From NCBI GenBank assembly GCA_021186555.1, contig JAJKFL010000042.1, forward strand, positions 21,761,521 to 21,825,520: 64,000 nt of DNA, read 5' to 3'. The notes under the pieces were generated by a model that had not been told where the DNA came from, searched no databases, and worked only from the letters and a program-made list of their open reading frames with translations. This document shows, piece after piece, positions 19,631 through 31,800 of this stretch (the first letter of the stretch is position 1; every line of letters begins with the position of its first letter). The translations under genes were made by a program, and so were the position numbers. This DNA comes from Reticulitermes speratus (lineage: Eukaryota; Arthropoda; Insecta; Blattodea; Rhinotermitidae).

Positions 19631-22139
19631 ACTTGGAAAGAATTCAATAATGTAACCGGTATTTACAAACAACGGGTGCCATATTGATCATCAACACTGT
19701 AATGCAGTCGATCGTCTGCGAGCCGTTCCATTGCCGGCAAAGTGTGGCGGCGGGAACAGGCCTTCATAAACACGAAAGACAGCAAAGTTCCATCCTACAA
19801 GTTGCGACGGTGGAAAACGGGAGCGCCAGGACCACGTGCCTTTAAGCGCCGTATTTGGTCTACATTACAATGCAGTAGTCGTTATGACAGTGAATATGAA
19901 AACACTTTAAATATACGACCTTCTTGGGGAAGACAGAGCGAAAGTGTGTGCCTGCGTGCGTGCGTGTGCGAATAGGTCGGTTTAGCCTACAGGTGCGTCA
20001 GTGTCCTCGAATGGTCAAAAAATGCCAAACTTTTTGTGAAAGCCAAAGGTTCAAACCGTGCATACAAGAGCCCGCCAATGGACCCTACCCTGAGACTCAT
20101 GAATCCAGTCACCACCCCAACACTCCACCTCTTTAAAATGAACTGTAATATTATCCTCCTTCAAAGCGACTTCCTTTTGTCAGCATTTCCTTGTAAACGT
20201 CGCTCGAACAGGTCCACTTTCGTATGCGACGTATAAAGAAGTAGTGAGGCTGTTTTTCTCGAATAGTGGTCGGCGAGTTGACTAGATTCTACTCAGGAGA
20301 AGAAAGCCTCCCCCCCCCCCCCCCGCCCCATTCAGTTTTCCTAACCGTAGTTGTCACTGCTGTTAGTAAAATTGATCTGTAAAATATTTACATTGACTTA
20401 CGAATGGTTTTACAGTTTAAGATTGTTTCTTTTTGTAAAAATATTCCAGCCGTACATATTACAGCCAGTTAAGATACTTTAGGGCGCCGGTCCGCAGAAG
20501 CAGTGCAACTCTGTACAACGTCTGCGGTACCTGAAAAGTTAAGAAACAAGGTTCAAACAGTCGATAAACTTACACCCACCCTCGTGCAAAACTGGTTCTG
20601 TATTAATGAGATTAAGACGTCCGCAGTGTTACCGCTTTCCTGTATTCACTTCTAAAGCTAACAACGCCACCTGCACTTAATCATAGCGTACCGCCGACAG
20701 CCTGGATAGGATTTAAACATTACAAAAACTGAAGCGCCAACATTACAGTTTGGGATTTCAGAAAAAAAAAGAGTTCTGAATAAGTCAGTAAGCGAGTTGG
20801 TATAACAAATAGCTGTGTGCGGTACAGTTTATTACAAGTAAGAAAGGCAGGCTTCACTAAAACTATGAGGGACTCACAAGGCAGCAAACCTTTAGAACGT
20901 CTGGTTTTGGGTTTGCAATTCCATCTGGATCAATCACTATGAAATCCGTGAACCGAGATTCATGCGAATAGTGTAATTTTTTACTGTAATAAAAGCCGTA
21001 AGATTATACTGATTAGAAAGTGAAAGAACGATGAGACGAATTATCACATCGGGATGTCTTCCATCGCGATCGATGGAACGAATTATTTAAAATAGTATTT
21101 ATAATACAATTATCGCTGAACTGCTGGCCACAGACGAAAAAATTCCGCCCCTGCTAGTCAAAACAACGGATTTATCTACATTCGAGCCATACACAGCATC
21201 TTGATAATTTGTTTTAGTCGATCCAGAATCATCAACTTTATTACTGCACTTAATAAAGTTACTTTAAATTGTCTTATCACAAAAATGTGAAGCACTTAAT
21301 TAAAGAATTGTATGTAAGCGTGACAGAAGAAAAGACAAGCTCAGAAATATATTCTGCGTGTACAGTAATACAGAATACTTCCGAAAGCACTCTTCCACGT
21401 CTCAACATGTTACTGCCTGCTTCTCGGTATTGTACTTCCCTCTCTTTTGCATTTAACAGTTATACACGAAAGCGCAGATTTAAATACATACTCAAATAAA
21501 CCGGCAAGAAATGGTACATGATTGTCATGTCAGAAAAAAATCCATTCCATATCGACTACCGAAATTCAACACACTCACTGATTTGCGAGGTTTCAGGTTC
21601 CTACCGCGGTGCCGTTGAAGATTCCCGTCTTCTGGATGACACCGTGTAAACTGGCTTACAGCAACTAACTTTCAGAGAAGGGTAGTGCCGCCACGGTCTT
21701 CCTCTTTTGAATATTTCGCGCAGAGAGTAACCACTAAAGAAGTGACGAATCCGCGGGCCAAGCTGCAGTTTAGAAGCTACAGCGCGCGTGCATTCGTTCA
21801 CTAGCGGTTGCAACAACGTAACCTATCCAATATACGGTTGCAGGCAGTACGCTCCTCCGAAACGTCAATACTTACATACCAATTATACGGCGTCATGTAA
21901 CTTGTTAAAACATGTTTATGTTTTAAATGTTACACGTATATGACATCAGCGCAACTGTTCTACGTACTGTGTCGCTCTTCTTTTAAGGGTTTTGAAGGGC
22001 GTAACTTCTTCACAAACTAGATTGTAGTTCCGAAAGTTCCTTTACGTATTTGCGGTTAGTAATTAATATCTGTACATGTGTGCAATGCGGGCGTTAAATG
22101 CGACCACTTCGGGACCCCACTTTCTCCAGAGTGACACCA
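19631..22139. other. 2.5 kb without recognisable genes
   Basis: Includes a 15-base C run at 20310-20324 and several short frames. No repeat family of this window recurs here and no coding motif was seen. Confidence 0.45.
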
Positions 22140-22500
22140 TGTGTACCACCCACTTTTGTGAAATAGAATTATTCGCCTCCAGGTGCGGTGCGAGCACCGA
22201 CGCTGCACTGCTGAGTAATGGAAGCGAAAGCGTTTCTAACGGACTCTTTTAAGTTCCTCGCTTCTGGGCAACCTTCTGTCTCATAAACACCACATCGCAT
22301 AGTCACAATGTGACACATCCGGACTGCAGGGCGGCCACTCCAGAGATGCCGGTACATGATGCGATCCAAGGCCAATCCAGTTATACCTGAACACTTCGTT
22401 CAGGAATTCCCCATGATGGCTACACAATGAGCAAGGGCTTTACTTCATCTGATAGTAAAATCACTACGGATGTCCCTCACTGCTTTCCCCGTGTGTGGCC
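22140..22500 (-). pseudogene. DDE transposase C-terminal scrap
   Basis: On the minus strand, spread over two frames: WIGLGSH..., then LEWPPCSPDVSHCDYA, and in the next phase VYETEGCPEARNLKESVRNA and FASITQQCSVGARTA. This follows the layout WIGRGG..WPPRSPDLTPxDFFLWG..VY..P.....L..RI..A common in insect Tc1/mariner/IS630-related DDE transposases. The final Asp of the triad is kept (HCDY). Frames change at least once. Which superfamily branch it belongs to is unclear. Confidence 0.5.
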
Positions 22501-24167
22501 TTTTTCATCAGCCCACGTGCTCGTGACATATCGTTCTTCCACCTGTGACTCGTCAGACATTTCTTGCAAGACTGTATCACATGGAATGCGAAAACAGTTG
22601 CATCTATATCGCAGTTTCATGTTAGTGGCAGGGAGGTAACAGAATGACTCACACTACCAAGATGTCACACATGAAAATGATCTAATCCACCGTACAGGCA
22701 GAAGCTACTGTGCACGTTTCATGACGTTATTAAGAAAACTAAACACCGTTCATTGTCCATTTTGGGTATCTGACAGTCCTTCAGCTAGTCAGAAAAGTCC
22801 CTGTCTTTTATGGCGTAAAGTCCCAAAACGTACAGAATACTAAAAATTGTGAGTTCTTTCGAACCGGATTCCGTTCTTCTGACAGAAGATATTTGGTTGA
22901 AAGTCCGCTAATATTTATAGAATGGCCCCCGACTATCGAGTCACGGGGTTCCCGACTGACTCGTGACAGTGTTTAAAACAGACCGAGTTTTCTGTTATTT
23001 TCCCCTTCATGTACGCATACGTTCGTAACATGTTGGCTTATTCCTTTTTTACAGCGAGGTGTCTTTAGCCACTCGATCCACAACTGTCGGCCGTCCGAGA
23101 CTTAATTTAATATAACCACATCTGCCATCCGGATATGGAAGTCGTCTTCCAAATCCGCAATTAAAGAAAATGTCAGAAAAAATGAAAGAATGCAGTCGAG
23201 AACACTTTCTTAATTTTACAGAAACTCAAAACACAAAGGCTGATACCGTAATGTGCATAGAAAAAGTGACATAGACAGTTTCGCCATTGGCATCACTATT
23301 CCGTCGAAAACCAGTGTTCAATTGGAATACGTTTATTAATGCGCTTAAAATAGAGTGCAGTATTATGGATGTCAGAACTGATGGATGTCTTTGGACTGAA
23401 TATCCAGTAAGCAATCAGAACTCTCTCAAGCACTATTCCAAGGTGAATTATCTACAGACATTTAAAGGGCACTTTAAGGAAGGCTATATTATAAACAGAC
23501 TTTATTTCGTTCAGAGACCACATTTGTTATTTTTGTAGGAGGAAGACAAGGATTCCAACCCAAAACTCACGGAAATCACAGCGTTCAAAAGTGATGAGTA
23601 TAATCATTTATTTACAAAATTATGTAGCAGGTTAAGGTTAGGAGCAGCATATAAACATTTCTCTTCGAAGTAATACCGGACTTGCCATTATATTTTCCCG
23701 TTGACACAATTATGTCCATAACCCGTAACTTCGAATATATGTTCCGTCTTCGGCATGGTCCAGCTACTTAAACGGATAGAAGCAGCAACACACAAGGTGA
23801 AAAAAAGATGGCCGGCTTCTCATAGAGTAATTCCTCTTTATTCACGAATCGTTACGTATGCGGCTCTAGTGACCTTCAAAACAAACAAGATCAATAAGAA
23901 CCAGCTGAGATTTATCCGGCTGAGTACAAACTGCCGACAAAGCGGACTCTTGAGCCGTTAACTGGAACTCGCAGTGTGATCCAAGATCCAATTCTGGCCA
24001 ATGTTTGCAATGTGTGGCATGCATGCGATAGTATCAGCGAATCAACTAGACATAATATCACAAATCACTCACGTCTCCCACGTCCACTTGTTGACCAGCC
24101 CATATCTTCCTTGTCTTTGCCTTTACACCCACACTCTTACTGCTGACTGGAGGAATATGTAGTGTAT
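22501..24167. other. no recognisable feature
   Basis: AT-rich. The frame at 23287-23538 and its antisense partner overlap without any motif. No element ends found. Confidence 0.4.
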
Positions 24168-24545
24168 CTTATGAATACTCCTCACCAAATATTATTCGGG
24201 TTATCAAATCAAGGAGAATGAGATGGGCAGGGTATGCGGTACGCATGGGGGAGAACAGAAATACATGCAAGATTTTAGTGGGAAATCCTGAAGACCATTT
24301 CGCATACCTAGGCGTACATGGCAGGATAATAATACAATAGATCTTAAAGAAATTAGATCAGATAGCTTGCACTGGATTCATCTGGCTCAGGATAAGGACA
24401 AGTGGCAGGCTACTGCGAACACGGCAATATACATTCGGGATCCACGAAATGCGGGAAATGTTTGGACTAGCTGAGGAACTATTAGCTTTTCGAGGAGGAC
24501 TCTGCTCCATGGAGTTAGTTGGTAAATTAGTTAGGTAGTTAGTCA
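24168..24545 (+). mobile_element. non-LTR retrotransposon 3' end (copy L2)
   Basis: Begins at the CTCCTCACCAAATATTATTC block, continues through GAGAATGAGATGGGCAGGGT (encoding RMRWAG), ATCTGGCTCAGGATAAGGAC and GAGGACTCTGCTCCATGGAG, and ends in repeats of TTAG(T). Frame-disrupted. The TTAG-type tail differs from copy L1's GTA tail, so microsatellite tails vary within the family. Confidence 0.83.
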
Positions 24546-25489
24546 ATCGGACTCTGCACTTCATTTAACATGAACAGAAACGTCCTCCATAAAGCAATTA
24601 GGACACTTCAAAGTCCTCAGCAGTTAAACTTTCTCTTAGAGCCCACTGATGTGTTGACACGTAATAGGATATACGCTTCACATCGCTGAAGTACTGCATT
24701 TAATTCTAAAATCATTCGACTGCATGACACAAACTTGATGAGTCAACTGTCACCAGCAATGAGGTCATTTCCTTTCATGTAGTTTTTCGGGTCATGAATA
24801 AATTGTCGGCAGTACAGGAGCAGCAAACAGCAGTTTCTTCAAATCGTCGTTTGTAATGTGAACATTTCGTTGGAAAATGGGGAGAAGTGAATACAACTAT
24901 AGATTTTTGCAGTTATTAGCTGATCCTCCGGGCGAATGCAGGAACAGAGACAGAATACACCAATACCGTTTGTCTGAATTCCTCCCTGCTTCCATTCACA
25001 ATAATCCACACAATTCATTCGAGGTTACACAGATTCAGCAGCTGATACAGAGTATTTAAATAACCCCATACATTGGAAGACACAACTAAGGACTAGAGGT
25101 AACAGTTTAGTGTATGGGTACAAAGAAAGTAGAACTCTTATACTGCGCGGCAACTTAACAACTGAACAACAGGGCAAAGAACTTGACTTTTATTTATGAG
25201 AAGATCAACTCCAGATGTCAATGGCATCAGACGCTTCCAGCTTCTTATAGTCACTATTTAATATTTCAATGAAAGTCCCTTAATAAAACACCAAATGTCA
25301 ATCACATCGAAGGCTTACAACATATAACCAGTATTTAATATTTCAGTGGAATTTAATTACTCAAATAACAGCGCGAAAAATAAATCGGAAACACGCCAAA
25401 CGAATTACATATTTTCGTAACTGCGGATGGCCGATATATATCCTCGCCTTACAACGACCAAGCTCTATCGTAACCATGGAAACCGGTGA
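24546..25489. other. no recognisable feature
   Basis: Low complexity is absent. It leads directly into the 45-bp satellite. A sequence pair AATGTCAATCACATCGAAGG / CAGATGTCAATGGCATCAGA (25300, 25213) is a weak direct repeat of about 70-bp period, perhaps an older satellite. Confidence 0.4.
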
Positions 25490-26545
25490 CCATGACATCA
25501 CTGCCTTATATCGCCATCGCCAGTCTTAACACGGCAGTGACGTCATTGCCGTATATCGATACCTGTAGTCTTAACCAGACTCAAGCATCACTGCCTCATA
25601 TCGATACATACATTCTTAACACGACTCTAGCATCATTGCCTTATATCGATACCTCTATTCTTAACACGACTCGATACCTTTAGCATTAACACGGCAGTGA
25701 CGTCACTGCCGTATATCGATACCTGTAGTCTTAACAAGACTCAAGCATTACTGCCTTATATCGATACATATATTCTTAACACGACTCTAGCGTCATTGCC
25801 TTATATCGATACCTCTAGCATTAACACGGCTGTGACGTCACTGCCGTATATCGATACCTGTAGCCTTAACAAGACTCAAGCAGCATCACTGCCTTATTCT
25901 TAACACGACTCTAGCATCATTGCCTTATATCGATACCTCTTGTATTAACACGGCTATGACGTCATTGCCTATAGCGATACCACATCTTAACACGGCTGTG
26001 ACATCATTGCCTTACTCGATACCTCTATGCTTAACACGACTGTAGCGTCATTGCCTTATATCGATACCTCTAGCATTAACACGGCTGTGACGTCATTGCC
26101 TTATATCGATACCTCTAGCATTAACACGGATGTGACGTCATTGCCTTATATAGATACCTCTTGCATTAACATGGCTGTGACGTCATTGCCGTATATCGAT
26201 ACCTCTAGCATTAACACGGCAGTGACGTCATTGCCTTATATCGATACCTCTAGCATTAACACAGCTGTGACGTCATTGCCTTATATAGATACCTCTTGCA
26301 TTAACACGGCTGTGACGTCATTGCCTTATATCGATACCTCATTGCATTAACACGGCTGTGACGTCATTGCCTTATATCGATACTTCTAGCATTCACACGG
26401 CTGTGACGTCATTGCCTTACTCAATACCTCTAGCATTAACACGGCTGTGACGTCATTGCCTTACTCGATACCTCTATTCTTAACACGACTCTAGCGTCAT
26501 TGCCTTATATCGACACCTCTAGCCTAGCAACGCTGTGACGTCACG
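25490..26545. repeat. 45-bp satellite carrying CRE and DRE-like octamers
   Basis: About 23 units of 45 bp: CTCTAGCATTAACACGGCTG, TGACGTCATTGCCTTATATC, GATAC. Most units carry TATCGATA and about 14 carry TGACGTCA. A second unit type has CTTAACACGACTCTAGCGTC in place of the GCTGTGACGTC block. The unit length is a multiple of three, so long frames (TSLPYIDTSSINTAV repeated) arise without being genes. The 3' half is more homogeneous than the 5' half. Confidence 0.93.
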
Positions 26546-26639
26546 GGCGTTACTTTTTTACAAACGTAGACGGTCAATTTAAAAAGCTGTCAGTAGTCAG
26601 GTGAAAAAGCGTCGAATGACAGGTCGATAGATGAACAAG

Positions 26640-26995
26640 ACAGACACTGTACGTATAACGTAACACTGTGGCGCGTTCATGTAATGTTTACACCTCCTCA
26701 GCCACTCTAACAGCCTGATACCGTATCACTCGAAGAGAGGCTTTTATGGTGATTTAATGTCGCCGGCAACAATAAAACGTACTTAGGTCTTCACGTAAAG
26801 TGCCCGATATTTTTGCCTGATTGTAACCAAGTTTCAGTTTTCTTGACAGATTTTCATAAAAAGTCTCCAATATAAAATTTCACGGAAATCCGTCCAGTGG
26901 GAACCGCGCTGGTAACATGCGGACAGACGAACAGACAGACAGAGGGACATGACGAAGGTAATAGGCGCTTTTCGCGACTACGCGAACGCGCCTGA
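26640..26995 (+). repeat. RepX repeat
   Basis: Reads ACGTATAACGTAACACTGTG, GCCGGCAACAATAAAACGTA, CTTCACGTAAAGTGCCCGAT, AATTTCACGGAAATCCGTCC, GACAGAGGGACATGACGAAG, ending GCGAACGCGCCTG. Compared with 60110-60925 it lacks the internal ~400 bp between CATGTAAAG and the 3' block, so RepX exists in long and short forms. Confidence 0.8.
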
Positions 26996-28999
26996 TTAAT
27001 TGAGATGTAAGTGAAACGATGCGGTCCTCGGCTAACTGGAGATATTACACCGGTAATTACCTGCAGAAACTGAGAAAAACCACAATGGTGTCAGGATAGC
27101 CACTCTCCGGGGCTTCCAAAATACGAAGCAGAATTGCCATGATCATCGTTTCAACACAGATTCATGACACAATCATTTAATGCCCTTTATGGAAATAATC
27201 ACTGTTCATTGTGAGAATCACATGACAACTACACTGTATGGCAAAATGCAAAGTTTCTTACTGTTACAGAAGGTGGTACGTATAGTTACCACTGGGCTTT
27301 AGATGGTTAAACATACACGCATTTGTAGAACAGGTACGGTTTTATTGATGTAGCTGTTAATGAGAGGCCAACTGTTCGTAGCATCAATGAACTAGCGGTT
27401 CTTCCAGTGACAATATTGATTAGCATTTACCCTGACGTCACAACCAGCTCGGTGAGTCGGTAGGTCACTCGTCTGTAATATAGCCTGCGGTCGATGACTT
27501 ACAGAGTTCCCTCTATGATGCCGATTAATGACACACAGCAGGTAGATCCGGGTGTAATGGAATCGTTACAAACGAACGCGTGAGCCGCGTCATCTCATCC
27601 TACGGGTAAACTAGCTACGAAACAGATGACCGCTAGCAGCGTGAAAATTTCTCGTCACTTGCGTCATTCAGCTCTGATAATAGTCCCCAAGGTTCTAATG
27701 CATCGAGAACCGGAGGAGAATTTTTCGTAAGGTACAAGCGGCCAGCGCGCACTGATCAGTCGTCGGAATGGGCGAGAGCTGTACCTCCAACGTGCATCCG
27801 GCAGTAAAAGCGCAAAGAAAACGCCAGTAACCTTACATGTAGAAGCCAAATCTACGGAATAACATGGCGCCTGACAACCTCTATCTAGCAGCAAATGTAT
27901 GCAACATCAAAACTGAAACGTAATGTAGGACAACGAAGGCTCCAGAGCCATATTCACCATCAACAATTTTTATACTTCCAGATACTTTTCTCTCTTCCCA
28001 CACGCTTACTTGATCTGGCCCATCCCATCGCAACTAAACATTTGCACGATTTTGTCGATGTTCCTCTTCATAGGAAAGGAATATAGCCTAGAAAAGACGT
28101 CAGCAAACGTTTTACAGAGCGGATCACAATGGAATATACAGAGATGACTGCATGGCAGTCTGAACACAGGTACCTAAACGTGCAAACTACCTTATTTGTA
28201 ATTAACTGTGTTATGAAATTAATTATAACAATTAACAGCACTCCATCACATGCAGGGCTGATTCAAACTGATCAAAATGCGATATATGGCATTGCTTGTC
28301 TGTCACCGTGTCATAAATGGGCACTTCGATGTTGCAGTAGGCACGTCAAACTCGTTGGTACTAAGAGATATGAAAATAAACAGGAAGGTACTAATACTAC
28401 AAATACAACGACGACATACTTAAAAGAATCTCGTGTTAGCTGCAAATCTAAATCTTAAAGAAAATCAAAATTATATTTCCCAGTTGGGTACTATTCGAAT
28501 ATCTCGCTTCCAATCAAAAGAGTTTTCAGAAACTTGGCATCTTTTATTCGTGGTTAGCTTATTAATGTCAGGTTTAAAATTCTGCGTTGATGCCACATTC
28601 ATTGCTGATCGCAACTGATATTTTCTCTGTCAATTGTTATCTTTCGGAGCTCGTGTTTGGTTTCATTAGTGAAAACAACGTTCACACAAACACGTGCCAT
28701 TTTGCAGCTAATAAACACAAGTATTCAATACCCAGCATTCCTGTGAACACATACGAGTATACATACCAACACTACTACTGTAAGTCCAACTCTCGACAAA
28801 ACTACAAATCGCAACTCGCCTACGCAATCCTCTGTCCTCTCGCAGCACAGACGTAATCCACCGCAGTAACGGAGCAGGTACGCAGCCAGGGCGTGTTGCG
28901 CGAACGTTGGGTCACATAGGCCGCCGTCGGGAAATACACAATCCTAAGTTTCGCTCAATAACTTCATAACCGATTTTACGATCTTATCCAATGGAACAT
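26996..28999. other. 2 kb without a gene; weak tRNA-like scrap
   Basis: CAAAATGCAAAGTTTCTTAC near 27240 to TAGTTACCA resembles the upstream RepX block at 38830-38880. At 27445-27500, AGCTCGGTGAGTCGGTAGGT and GCGGTCGATGAC look like a tRNA-type A box and poor B box. Frames up to 109 codons (28129-28458) have no domain. Confidence 0.4.
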
Positions 29000-29117
29000 T
29001 TCTATTTATAACTCGTAGTCTTTGGATCGTGTTCGTAGTTTGTTTGGAAAAGTTTCGCGGGCCGCCAAACGAAATAAAACGGGTTATATGCCACCCGCGG
29101 GCCGCCAGTTTGTGACG
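29000..29117. mobile_element. hAT-like element end, interrupted
   Basis: GGGCCGCCAAACGAAATAA followed by CCCGCGGGCCGCCAGTTTGT matches the usual 3' end of many hAT elements (CGGGCCGCCAGTTTGAGACC, then CCTG). The sequence stops at the SINE insertion at 29117 and the expected CCCTG tip is not seen. Identification is by motif memory only. Confidence 0.4.
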
Positions 29118-29419
29118 TTCGTGTTAGAGTAAAAGTAAAGTTCATCCTATAACGTGCCATGTAGACAGACGGGGGGAGTAGAGGTGTAGCTATACTGTCT
29201 CTTTAACCTTGGCGCTAGATGGGGATGGGTGGTTAACACCACGCCCCAGCCGCTTTACCCCGGGAATGACCCGGTAACCATCGTATAGGAGACTGGGTGG
29301 GCCCCAGGACCGTTCTTGATGGAGGAAAATCTCGCCCCCACCGGGATTTGATCCTCGGACCGTCCAGCCCGTACAGAGTCGCTGTAACGACTACGCTACT
29401 TCGGTTCGTGTTAGAGTAA
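29117..29419 (-). mobile_element. SINE family A, full length with perfect 16-bp target duplication
   Basis: The body runs 29133-29403. It is flanked by identical GTTCGTGTTAGAGTAA at 29117-29132 and 29404-29419. On the minus strand: box A GTAGCGTAGTCG and box B GGATCAAATCCC, CTGGGGCCCACCCAG, CCCGGGGTAAAGCGG, CCCATCTAGCGCCAAGG, AAAGAGACAGTATAGC, with a short tail GAACTTTACTTTTAC. A perfect duplication of this length implies target-primed insertion by LINE machinery and a relatively recent date. Confidence 0.93.
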
Positions 29420-29552
29420 TACATCTGACTTCACCACTCAAGTATTCGTCCATACATCTAGTCCTCAGTTTTGATTTCCTCCTTGCGACACCCTCTACCT
29501 GCTGTTCTGGGTATCGAGTAATTCAAATGCACTACAGGAATACCTACCCCGC

Positions 29553-29796
29553 ACTGTTGTGTAGTGACTAAACTACGGACTGGTCATCCAAGCAATCTTG
29601 GTTCAATTCCTGGCACAAACATCCAGACGGGTTCTGAGCCTCAGACAGCCACTAACTGCTCCCCGGGGGTTAAAGTGGCAGGGGTGTGTCAAACCAACCA
29701 CTCACCTCCATCCGATACAGACGTTAAGAATGACTGGAGCTACACCGCCACGACATATGCCGTCATGGTGTGCACAGGGACAACTTTACTTTACTT
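29553..29796 (+). mobile_element. SINE family A, variant head
   Basis: Head AGTGACTAAACTACGGACTG with box B CTTGGTTCAATTCCTGG, body CCCCGGGGGTTAAAGTGGCA, CACTCACCTCCATCCGATAC, GTTAAGAATGACTGGAGC, then GTCATGGTGTGCACAGGG and ACTTTACTTTAC. The head differs from the copy at 5881 while the body is shared, so families have exchanged heads or diverged. Confidence 0.8.
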
Positions 29797-30587
29797 CAAC
29801 CGGCAGTGGGAACACAGAGCACAAATATTATTTTAGTAAAACAAGGAACACAATGACAGTGACACGACCATATTTAAAAATAATTTAGGGTTGGCAAGCT
29901 AAAACATTCGATCCACGGGTAGCAAGTTCCCTATGTCTGGGCCACACTGTACACGATAATTAAGCAACAAGAAGGATAAAAATGGGCTCTTTATAACCTT
30001 GGTTCGTCTCACTTCGAACTCGCAATTCCCTCTCATCTCCTCTTCCCATTCCATACATCTGACTGGTCCCAGTCGTCACAACCTTCCCATATAACCGAAA
30101 CATAACTTCCCCCCCCCCCCCCCAACACTTCAGCATCCACTTGAACCTAATTCAATGACCATGAAGACGGAGGTAGCAGTTTCCTTCGAAATGTCGGGTA
30201 TTATCCTACACGGTGTAATTTCCCAAAAGACTACCATTTGATCATGAAAGGAGACATGATGTATTACTCGAATGGAACAATGTTCTATTAAAAATGGCCG
30301 ACGCTGAGCACGTTTTTTCTGGCGAAGTCTGACGACGATTCGCTGATCACAGTTCGCGAATTGTTCTATCAAGTATTCTACCATTCTTATCACATCTGAC
30401 CATTCACACAAACACGACCTCTGGCACCTTACCCGGAGGACATTAAACTGGGAACTGTGCGGCAAATGATGGTGTAATATTACACTAGCAACAGCACCAA
30501 AATATAGAGGTGCCCCTGCGCTTAATTAATCACCTAGCTATGAGGACGATTTACCCTTAATAATGAAGGGCTACTCCATTAAGATAT
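29797..30587. other. no gene; C15 run and repeat-like frame
   Basis: C15 at 30109-30123. The minus frame 30130-30465 contains VVFWEITPCRIIPDI, resembling the FWDVTPCSLV peptide I remember being encoded by a common arthropod repeat, so it is probably a repeat scrap and not a gene. Confidence 0.45.
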
Positions 30588-30775
30588 ATGGGACAGGGAC
30601 GTATGTCTCCACTCATTCTTAGTCTCGGTACCAGAAAGAGGTGGAGTCAGCTTCAGGCCGCGGACTGTGTCCCTGACACCTGTTGGGTAGGAGGCTGGAT
30701 GGACCTCAGAACTGGTCTGGACGCTGAGACTTAGGAAGACAAGCGTTCCCTACCGCGAATTGAACCTGGCTGTCC
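30588..30775 (-). mobile_element. SINE family A, partial
   Basis: The minus strand shows a GGACAGCCAGGTTCAATTCG-type B box, GCGTCCAGACCAGTTCTGAG, TCCATCCAGCCTCCTACC, then GGTACCGAGACTAAGAATGA and the gene-distal end. The CCCCGGGG block is lost, so it is diverged. Confidence 0.72.
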
Positions 30776-31589
30776 AACCCTATTTATTACAATAATCATT
30801 ACTTTTACAGCGATAATGATAATTCGCAAGGATTACTAAGCGGAAAAGACCCGCTTTAAAGTCATACACAGCCTATTCTTCAACTACAACGATTGCAAAA
30901 CATGATTCACAGCCCGTCAGCACTGTCGATCCTGAAAATCGAATCAAGGAACTTCTGAATACAAATCAGCAGCACACCCTAAGGCAGAAATGTCACTATA
31001 GGCAGCAAGCTACTTTAACTGTATTTCAGACCAATGATGAGGCTTCGTTACTAACACGAAAGATGAAGGCCCGTAAAGTTCCTTAATTATGTTCTGAGTT
31101 ATTAATATATTAAAGTGTGTTAAATCCTCTACTGAAACTAATGACTTGAATCAATCTTTACCTTGTAAGAAATTAAAAAGCAAAACGGGAAACAGACTTG
31201 CGAACGAATGACTCAGGATTAAAGGTGCGGTAGAATTCCATATGGTCGTGGGCTGAGACGTACCGGTGTTTACAGGGATGATGGGTGCACAATTCGGGAT
31301 ACAGTTCCGAGCATATCAACGCTAATACTGCTAACGAATGATAATAAACGCAACTGCTCACAGATGGGTAATCTTATTTAAGTCAACAAACACTGAGTGT
31401 CGCAGGAATCTGGTAAACGGGTACAGACTGATTCTGAAAACACACATCACAATAAGGTTCGTCCCCAAACATTTATATCAACATGTAATAATTAAGCTAA
31501 TTACGCACCTGAGTGCGAGACAAGTGATAATTTTTGTCAGCTGAGCGACAGAGCAGCATTAATAGGCAATACAAGTTCCTGCATGACAG
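30776..31589. other. no recognisable feature
   Basis: Two head-to-head frames near 31173-31544 overlap at their starts; no motif, and no promoter-like element between them. Confidence 0.4.
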
Positions 31590-31800
31590 AGTCATTGGAA
31601 TTTTTCACTGACATAATCCTTTCAGTCGCACTATGGCCCTGGGGTCAACACAGCCTCTAACAGAAATGAGTATTTCCTGGGGGGTAAGAGACGGCCGGTA
31701 CCACCTTCATGTGCCGATTGTCTAGAAATCTGGAAGCATGAACCTCCTGGAACCCCAAGGGCATGTCCAGGCCTGTAATGGGATAGCTTTACCTTTATAT
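31590..31800 (+). mobile_element. SINE family C, headless
   Basis: Body TTGGAATTTTTCACTGACAT, GCACTATGGCCCTGGGGTC, CCTCTAACAGAAATGAGTA, ACCTCCTGGAACCCCAAGGG and ATGTCCAGGCCTGTAATGGG. The tail GATAGCTTTACCTTTAT shares CTTTACC with family A. Matches the full copy at 58657-58950 almost throughout. Confidence 0.85.

Noticed and set aside
25486-26350. Frames of 15-residue repeats (TSLPYIDTSSINTAV)
   Set aside because: Produced by the 45-bp satellite; no start context or unique sequence attached.
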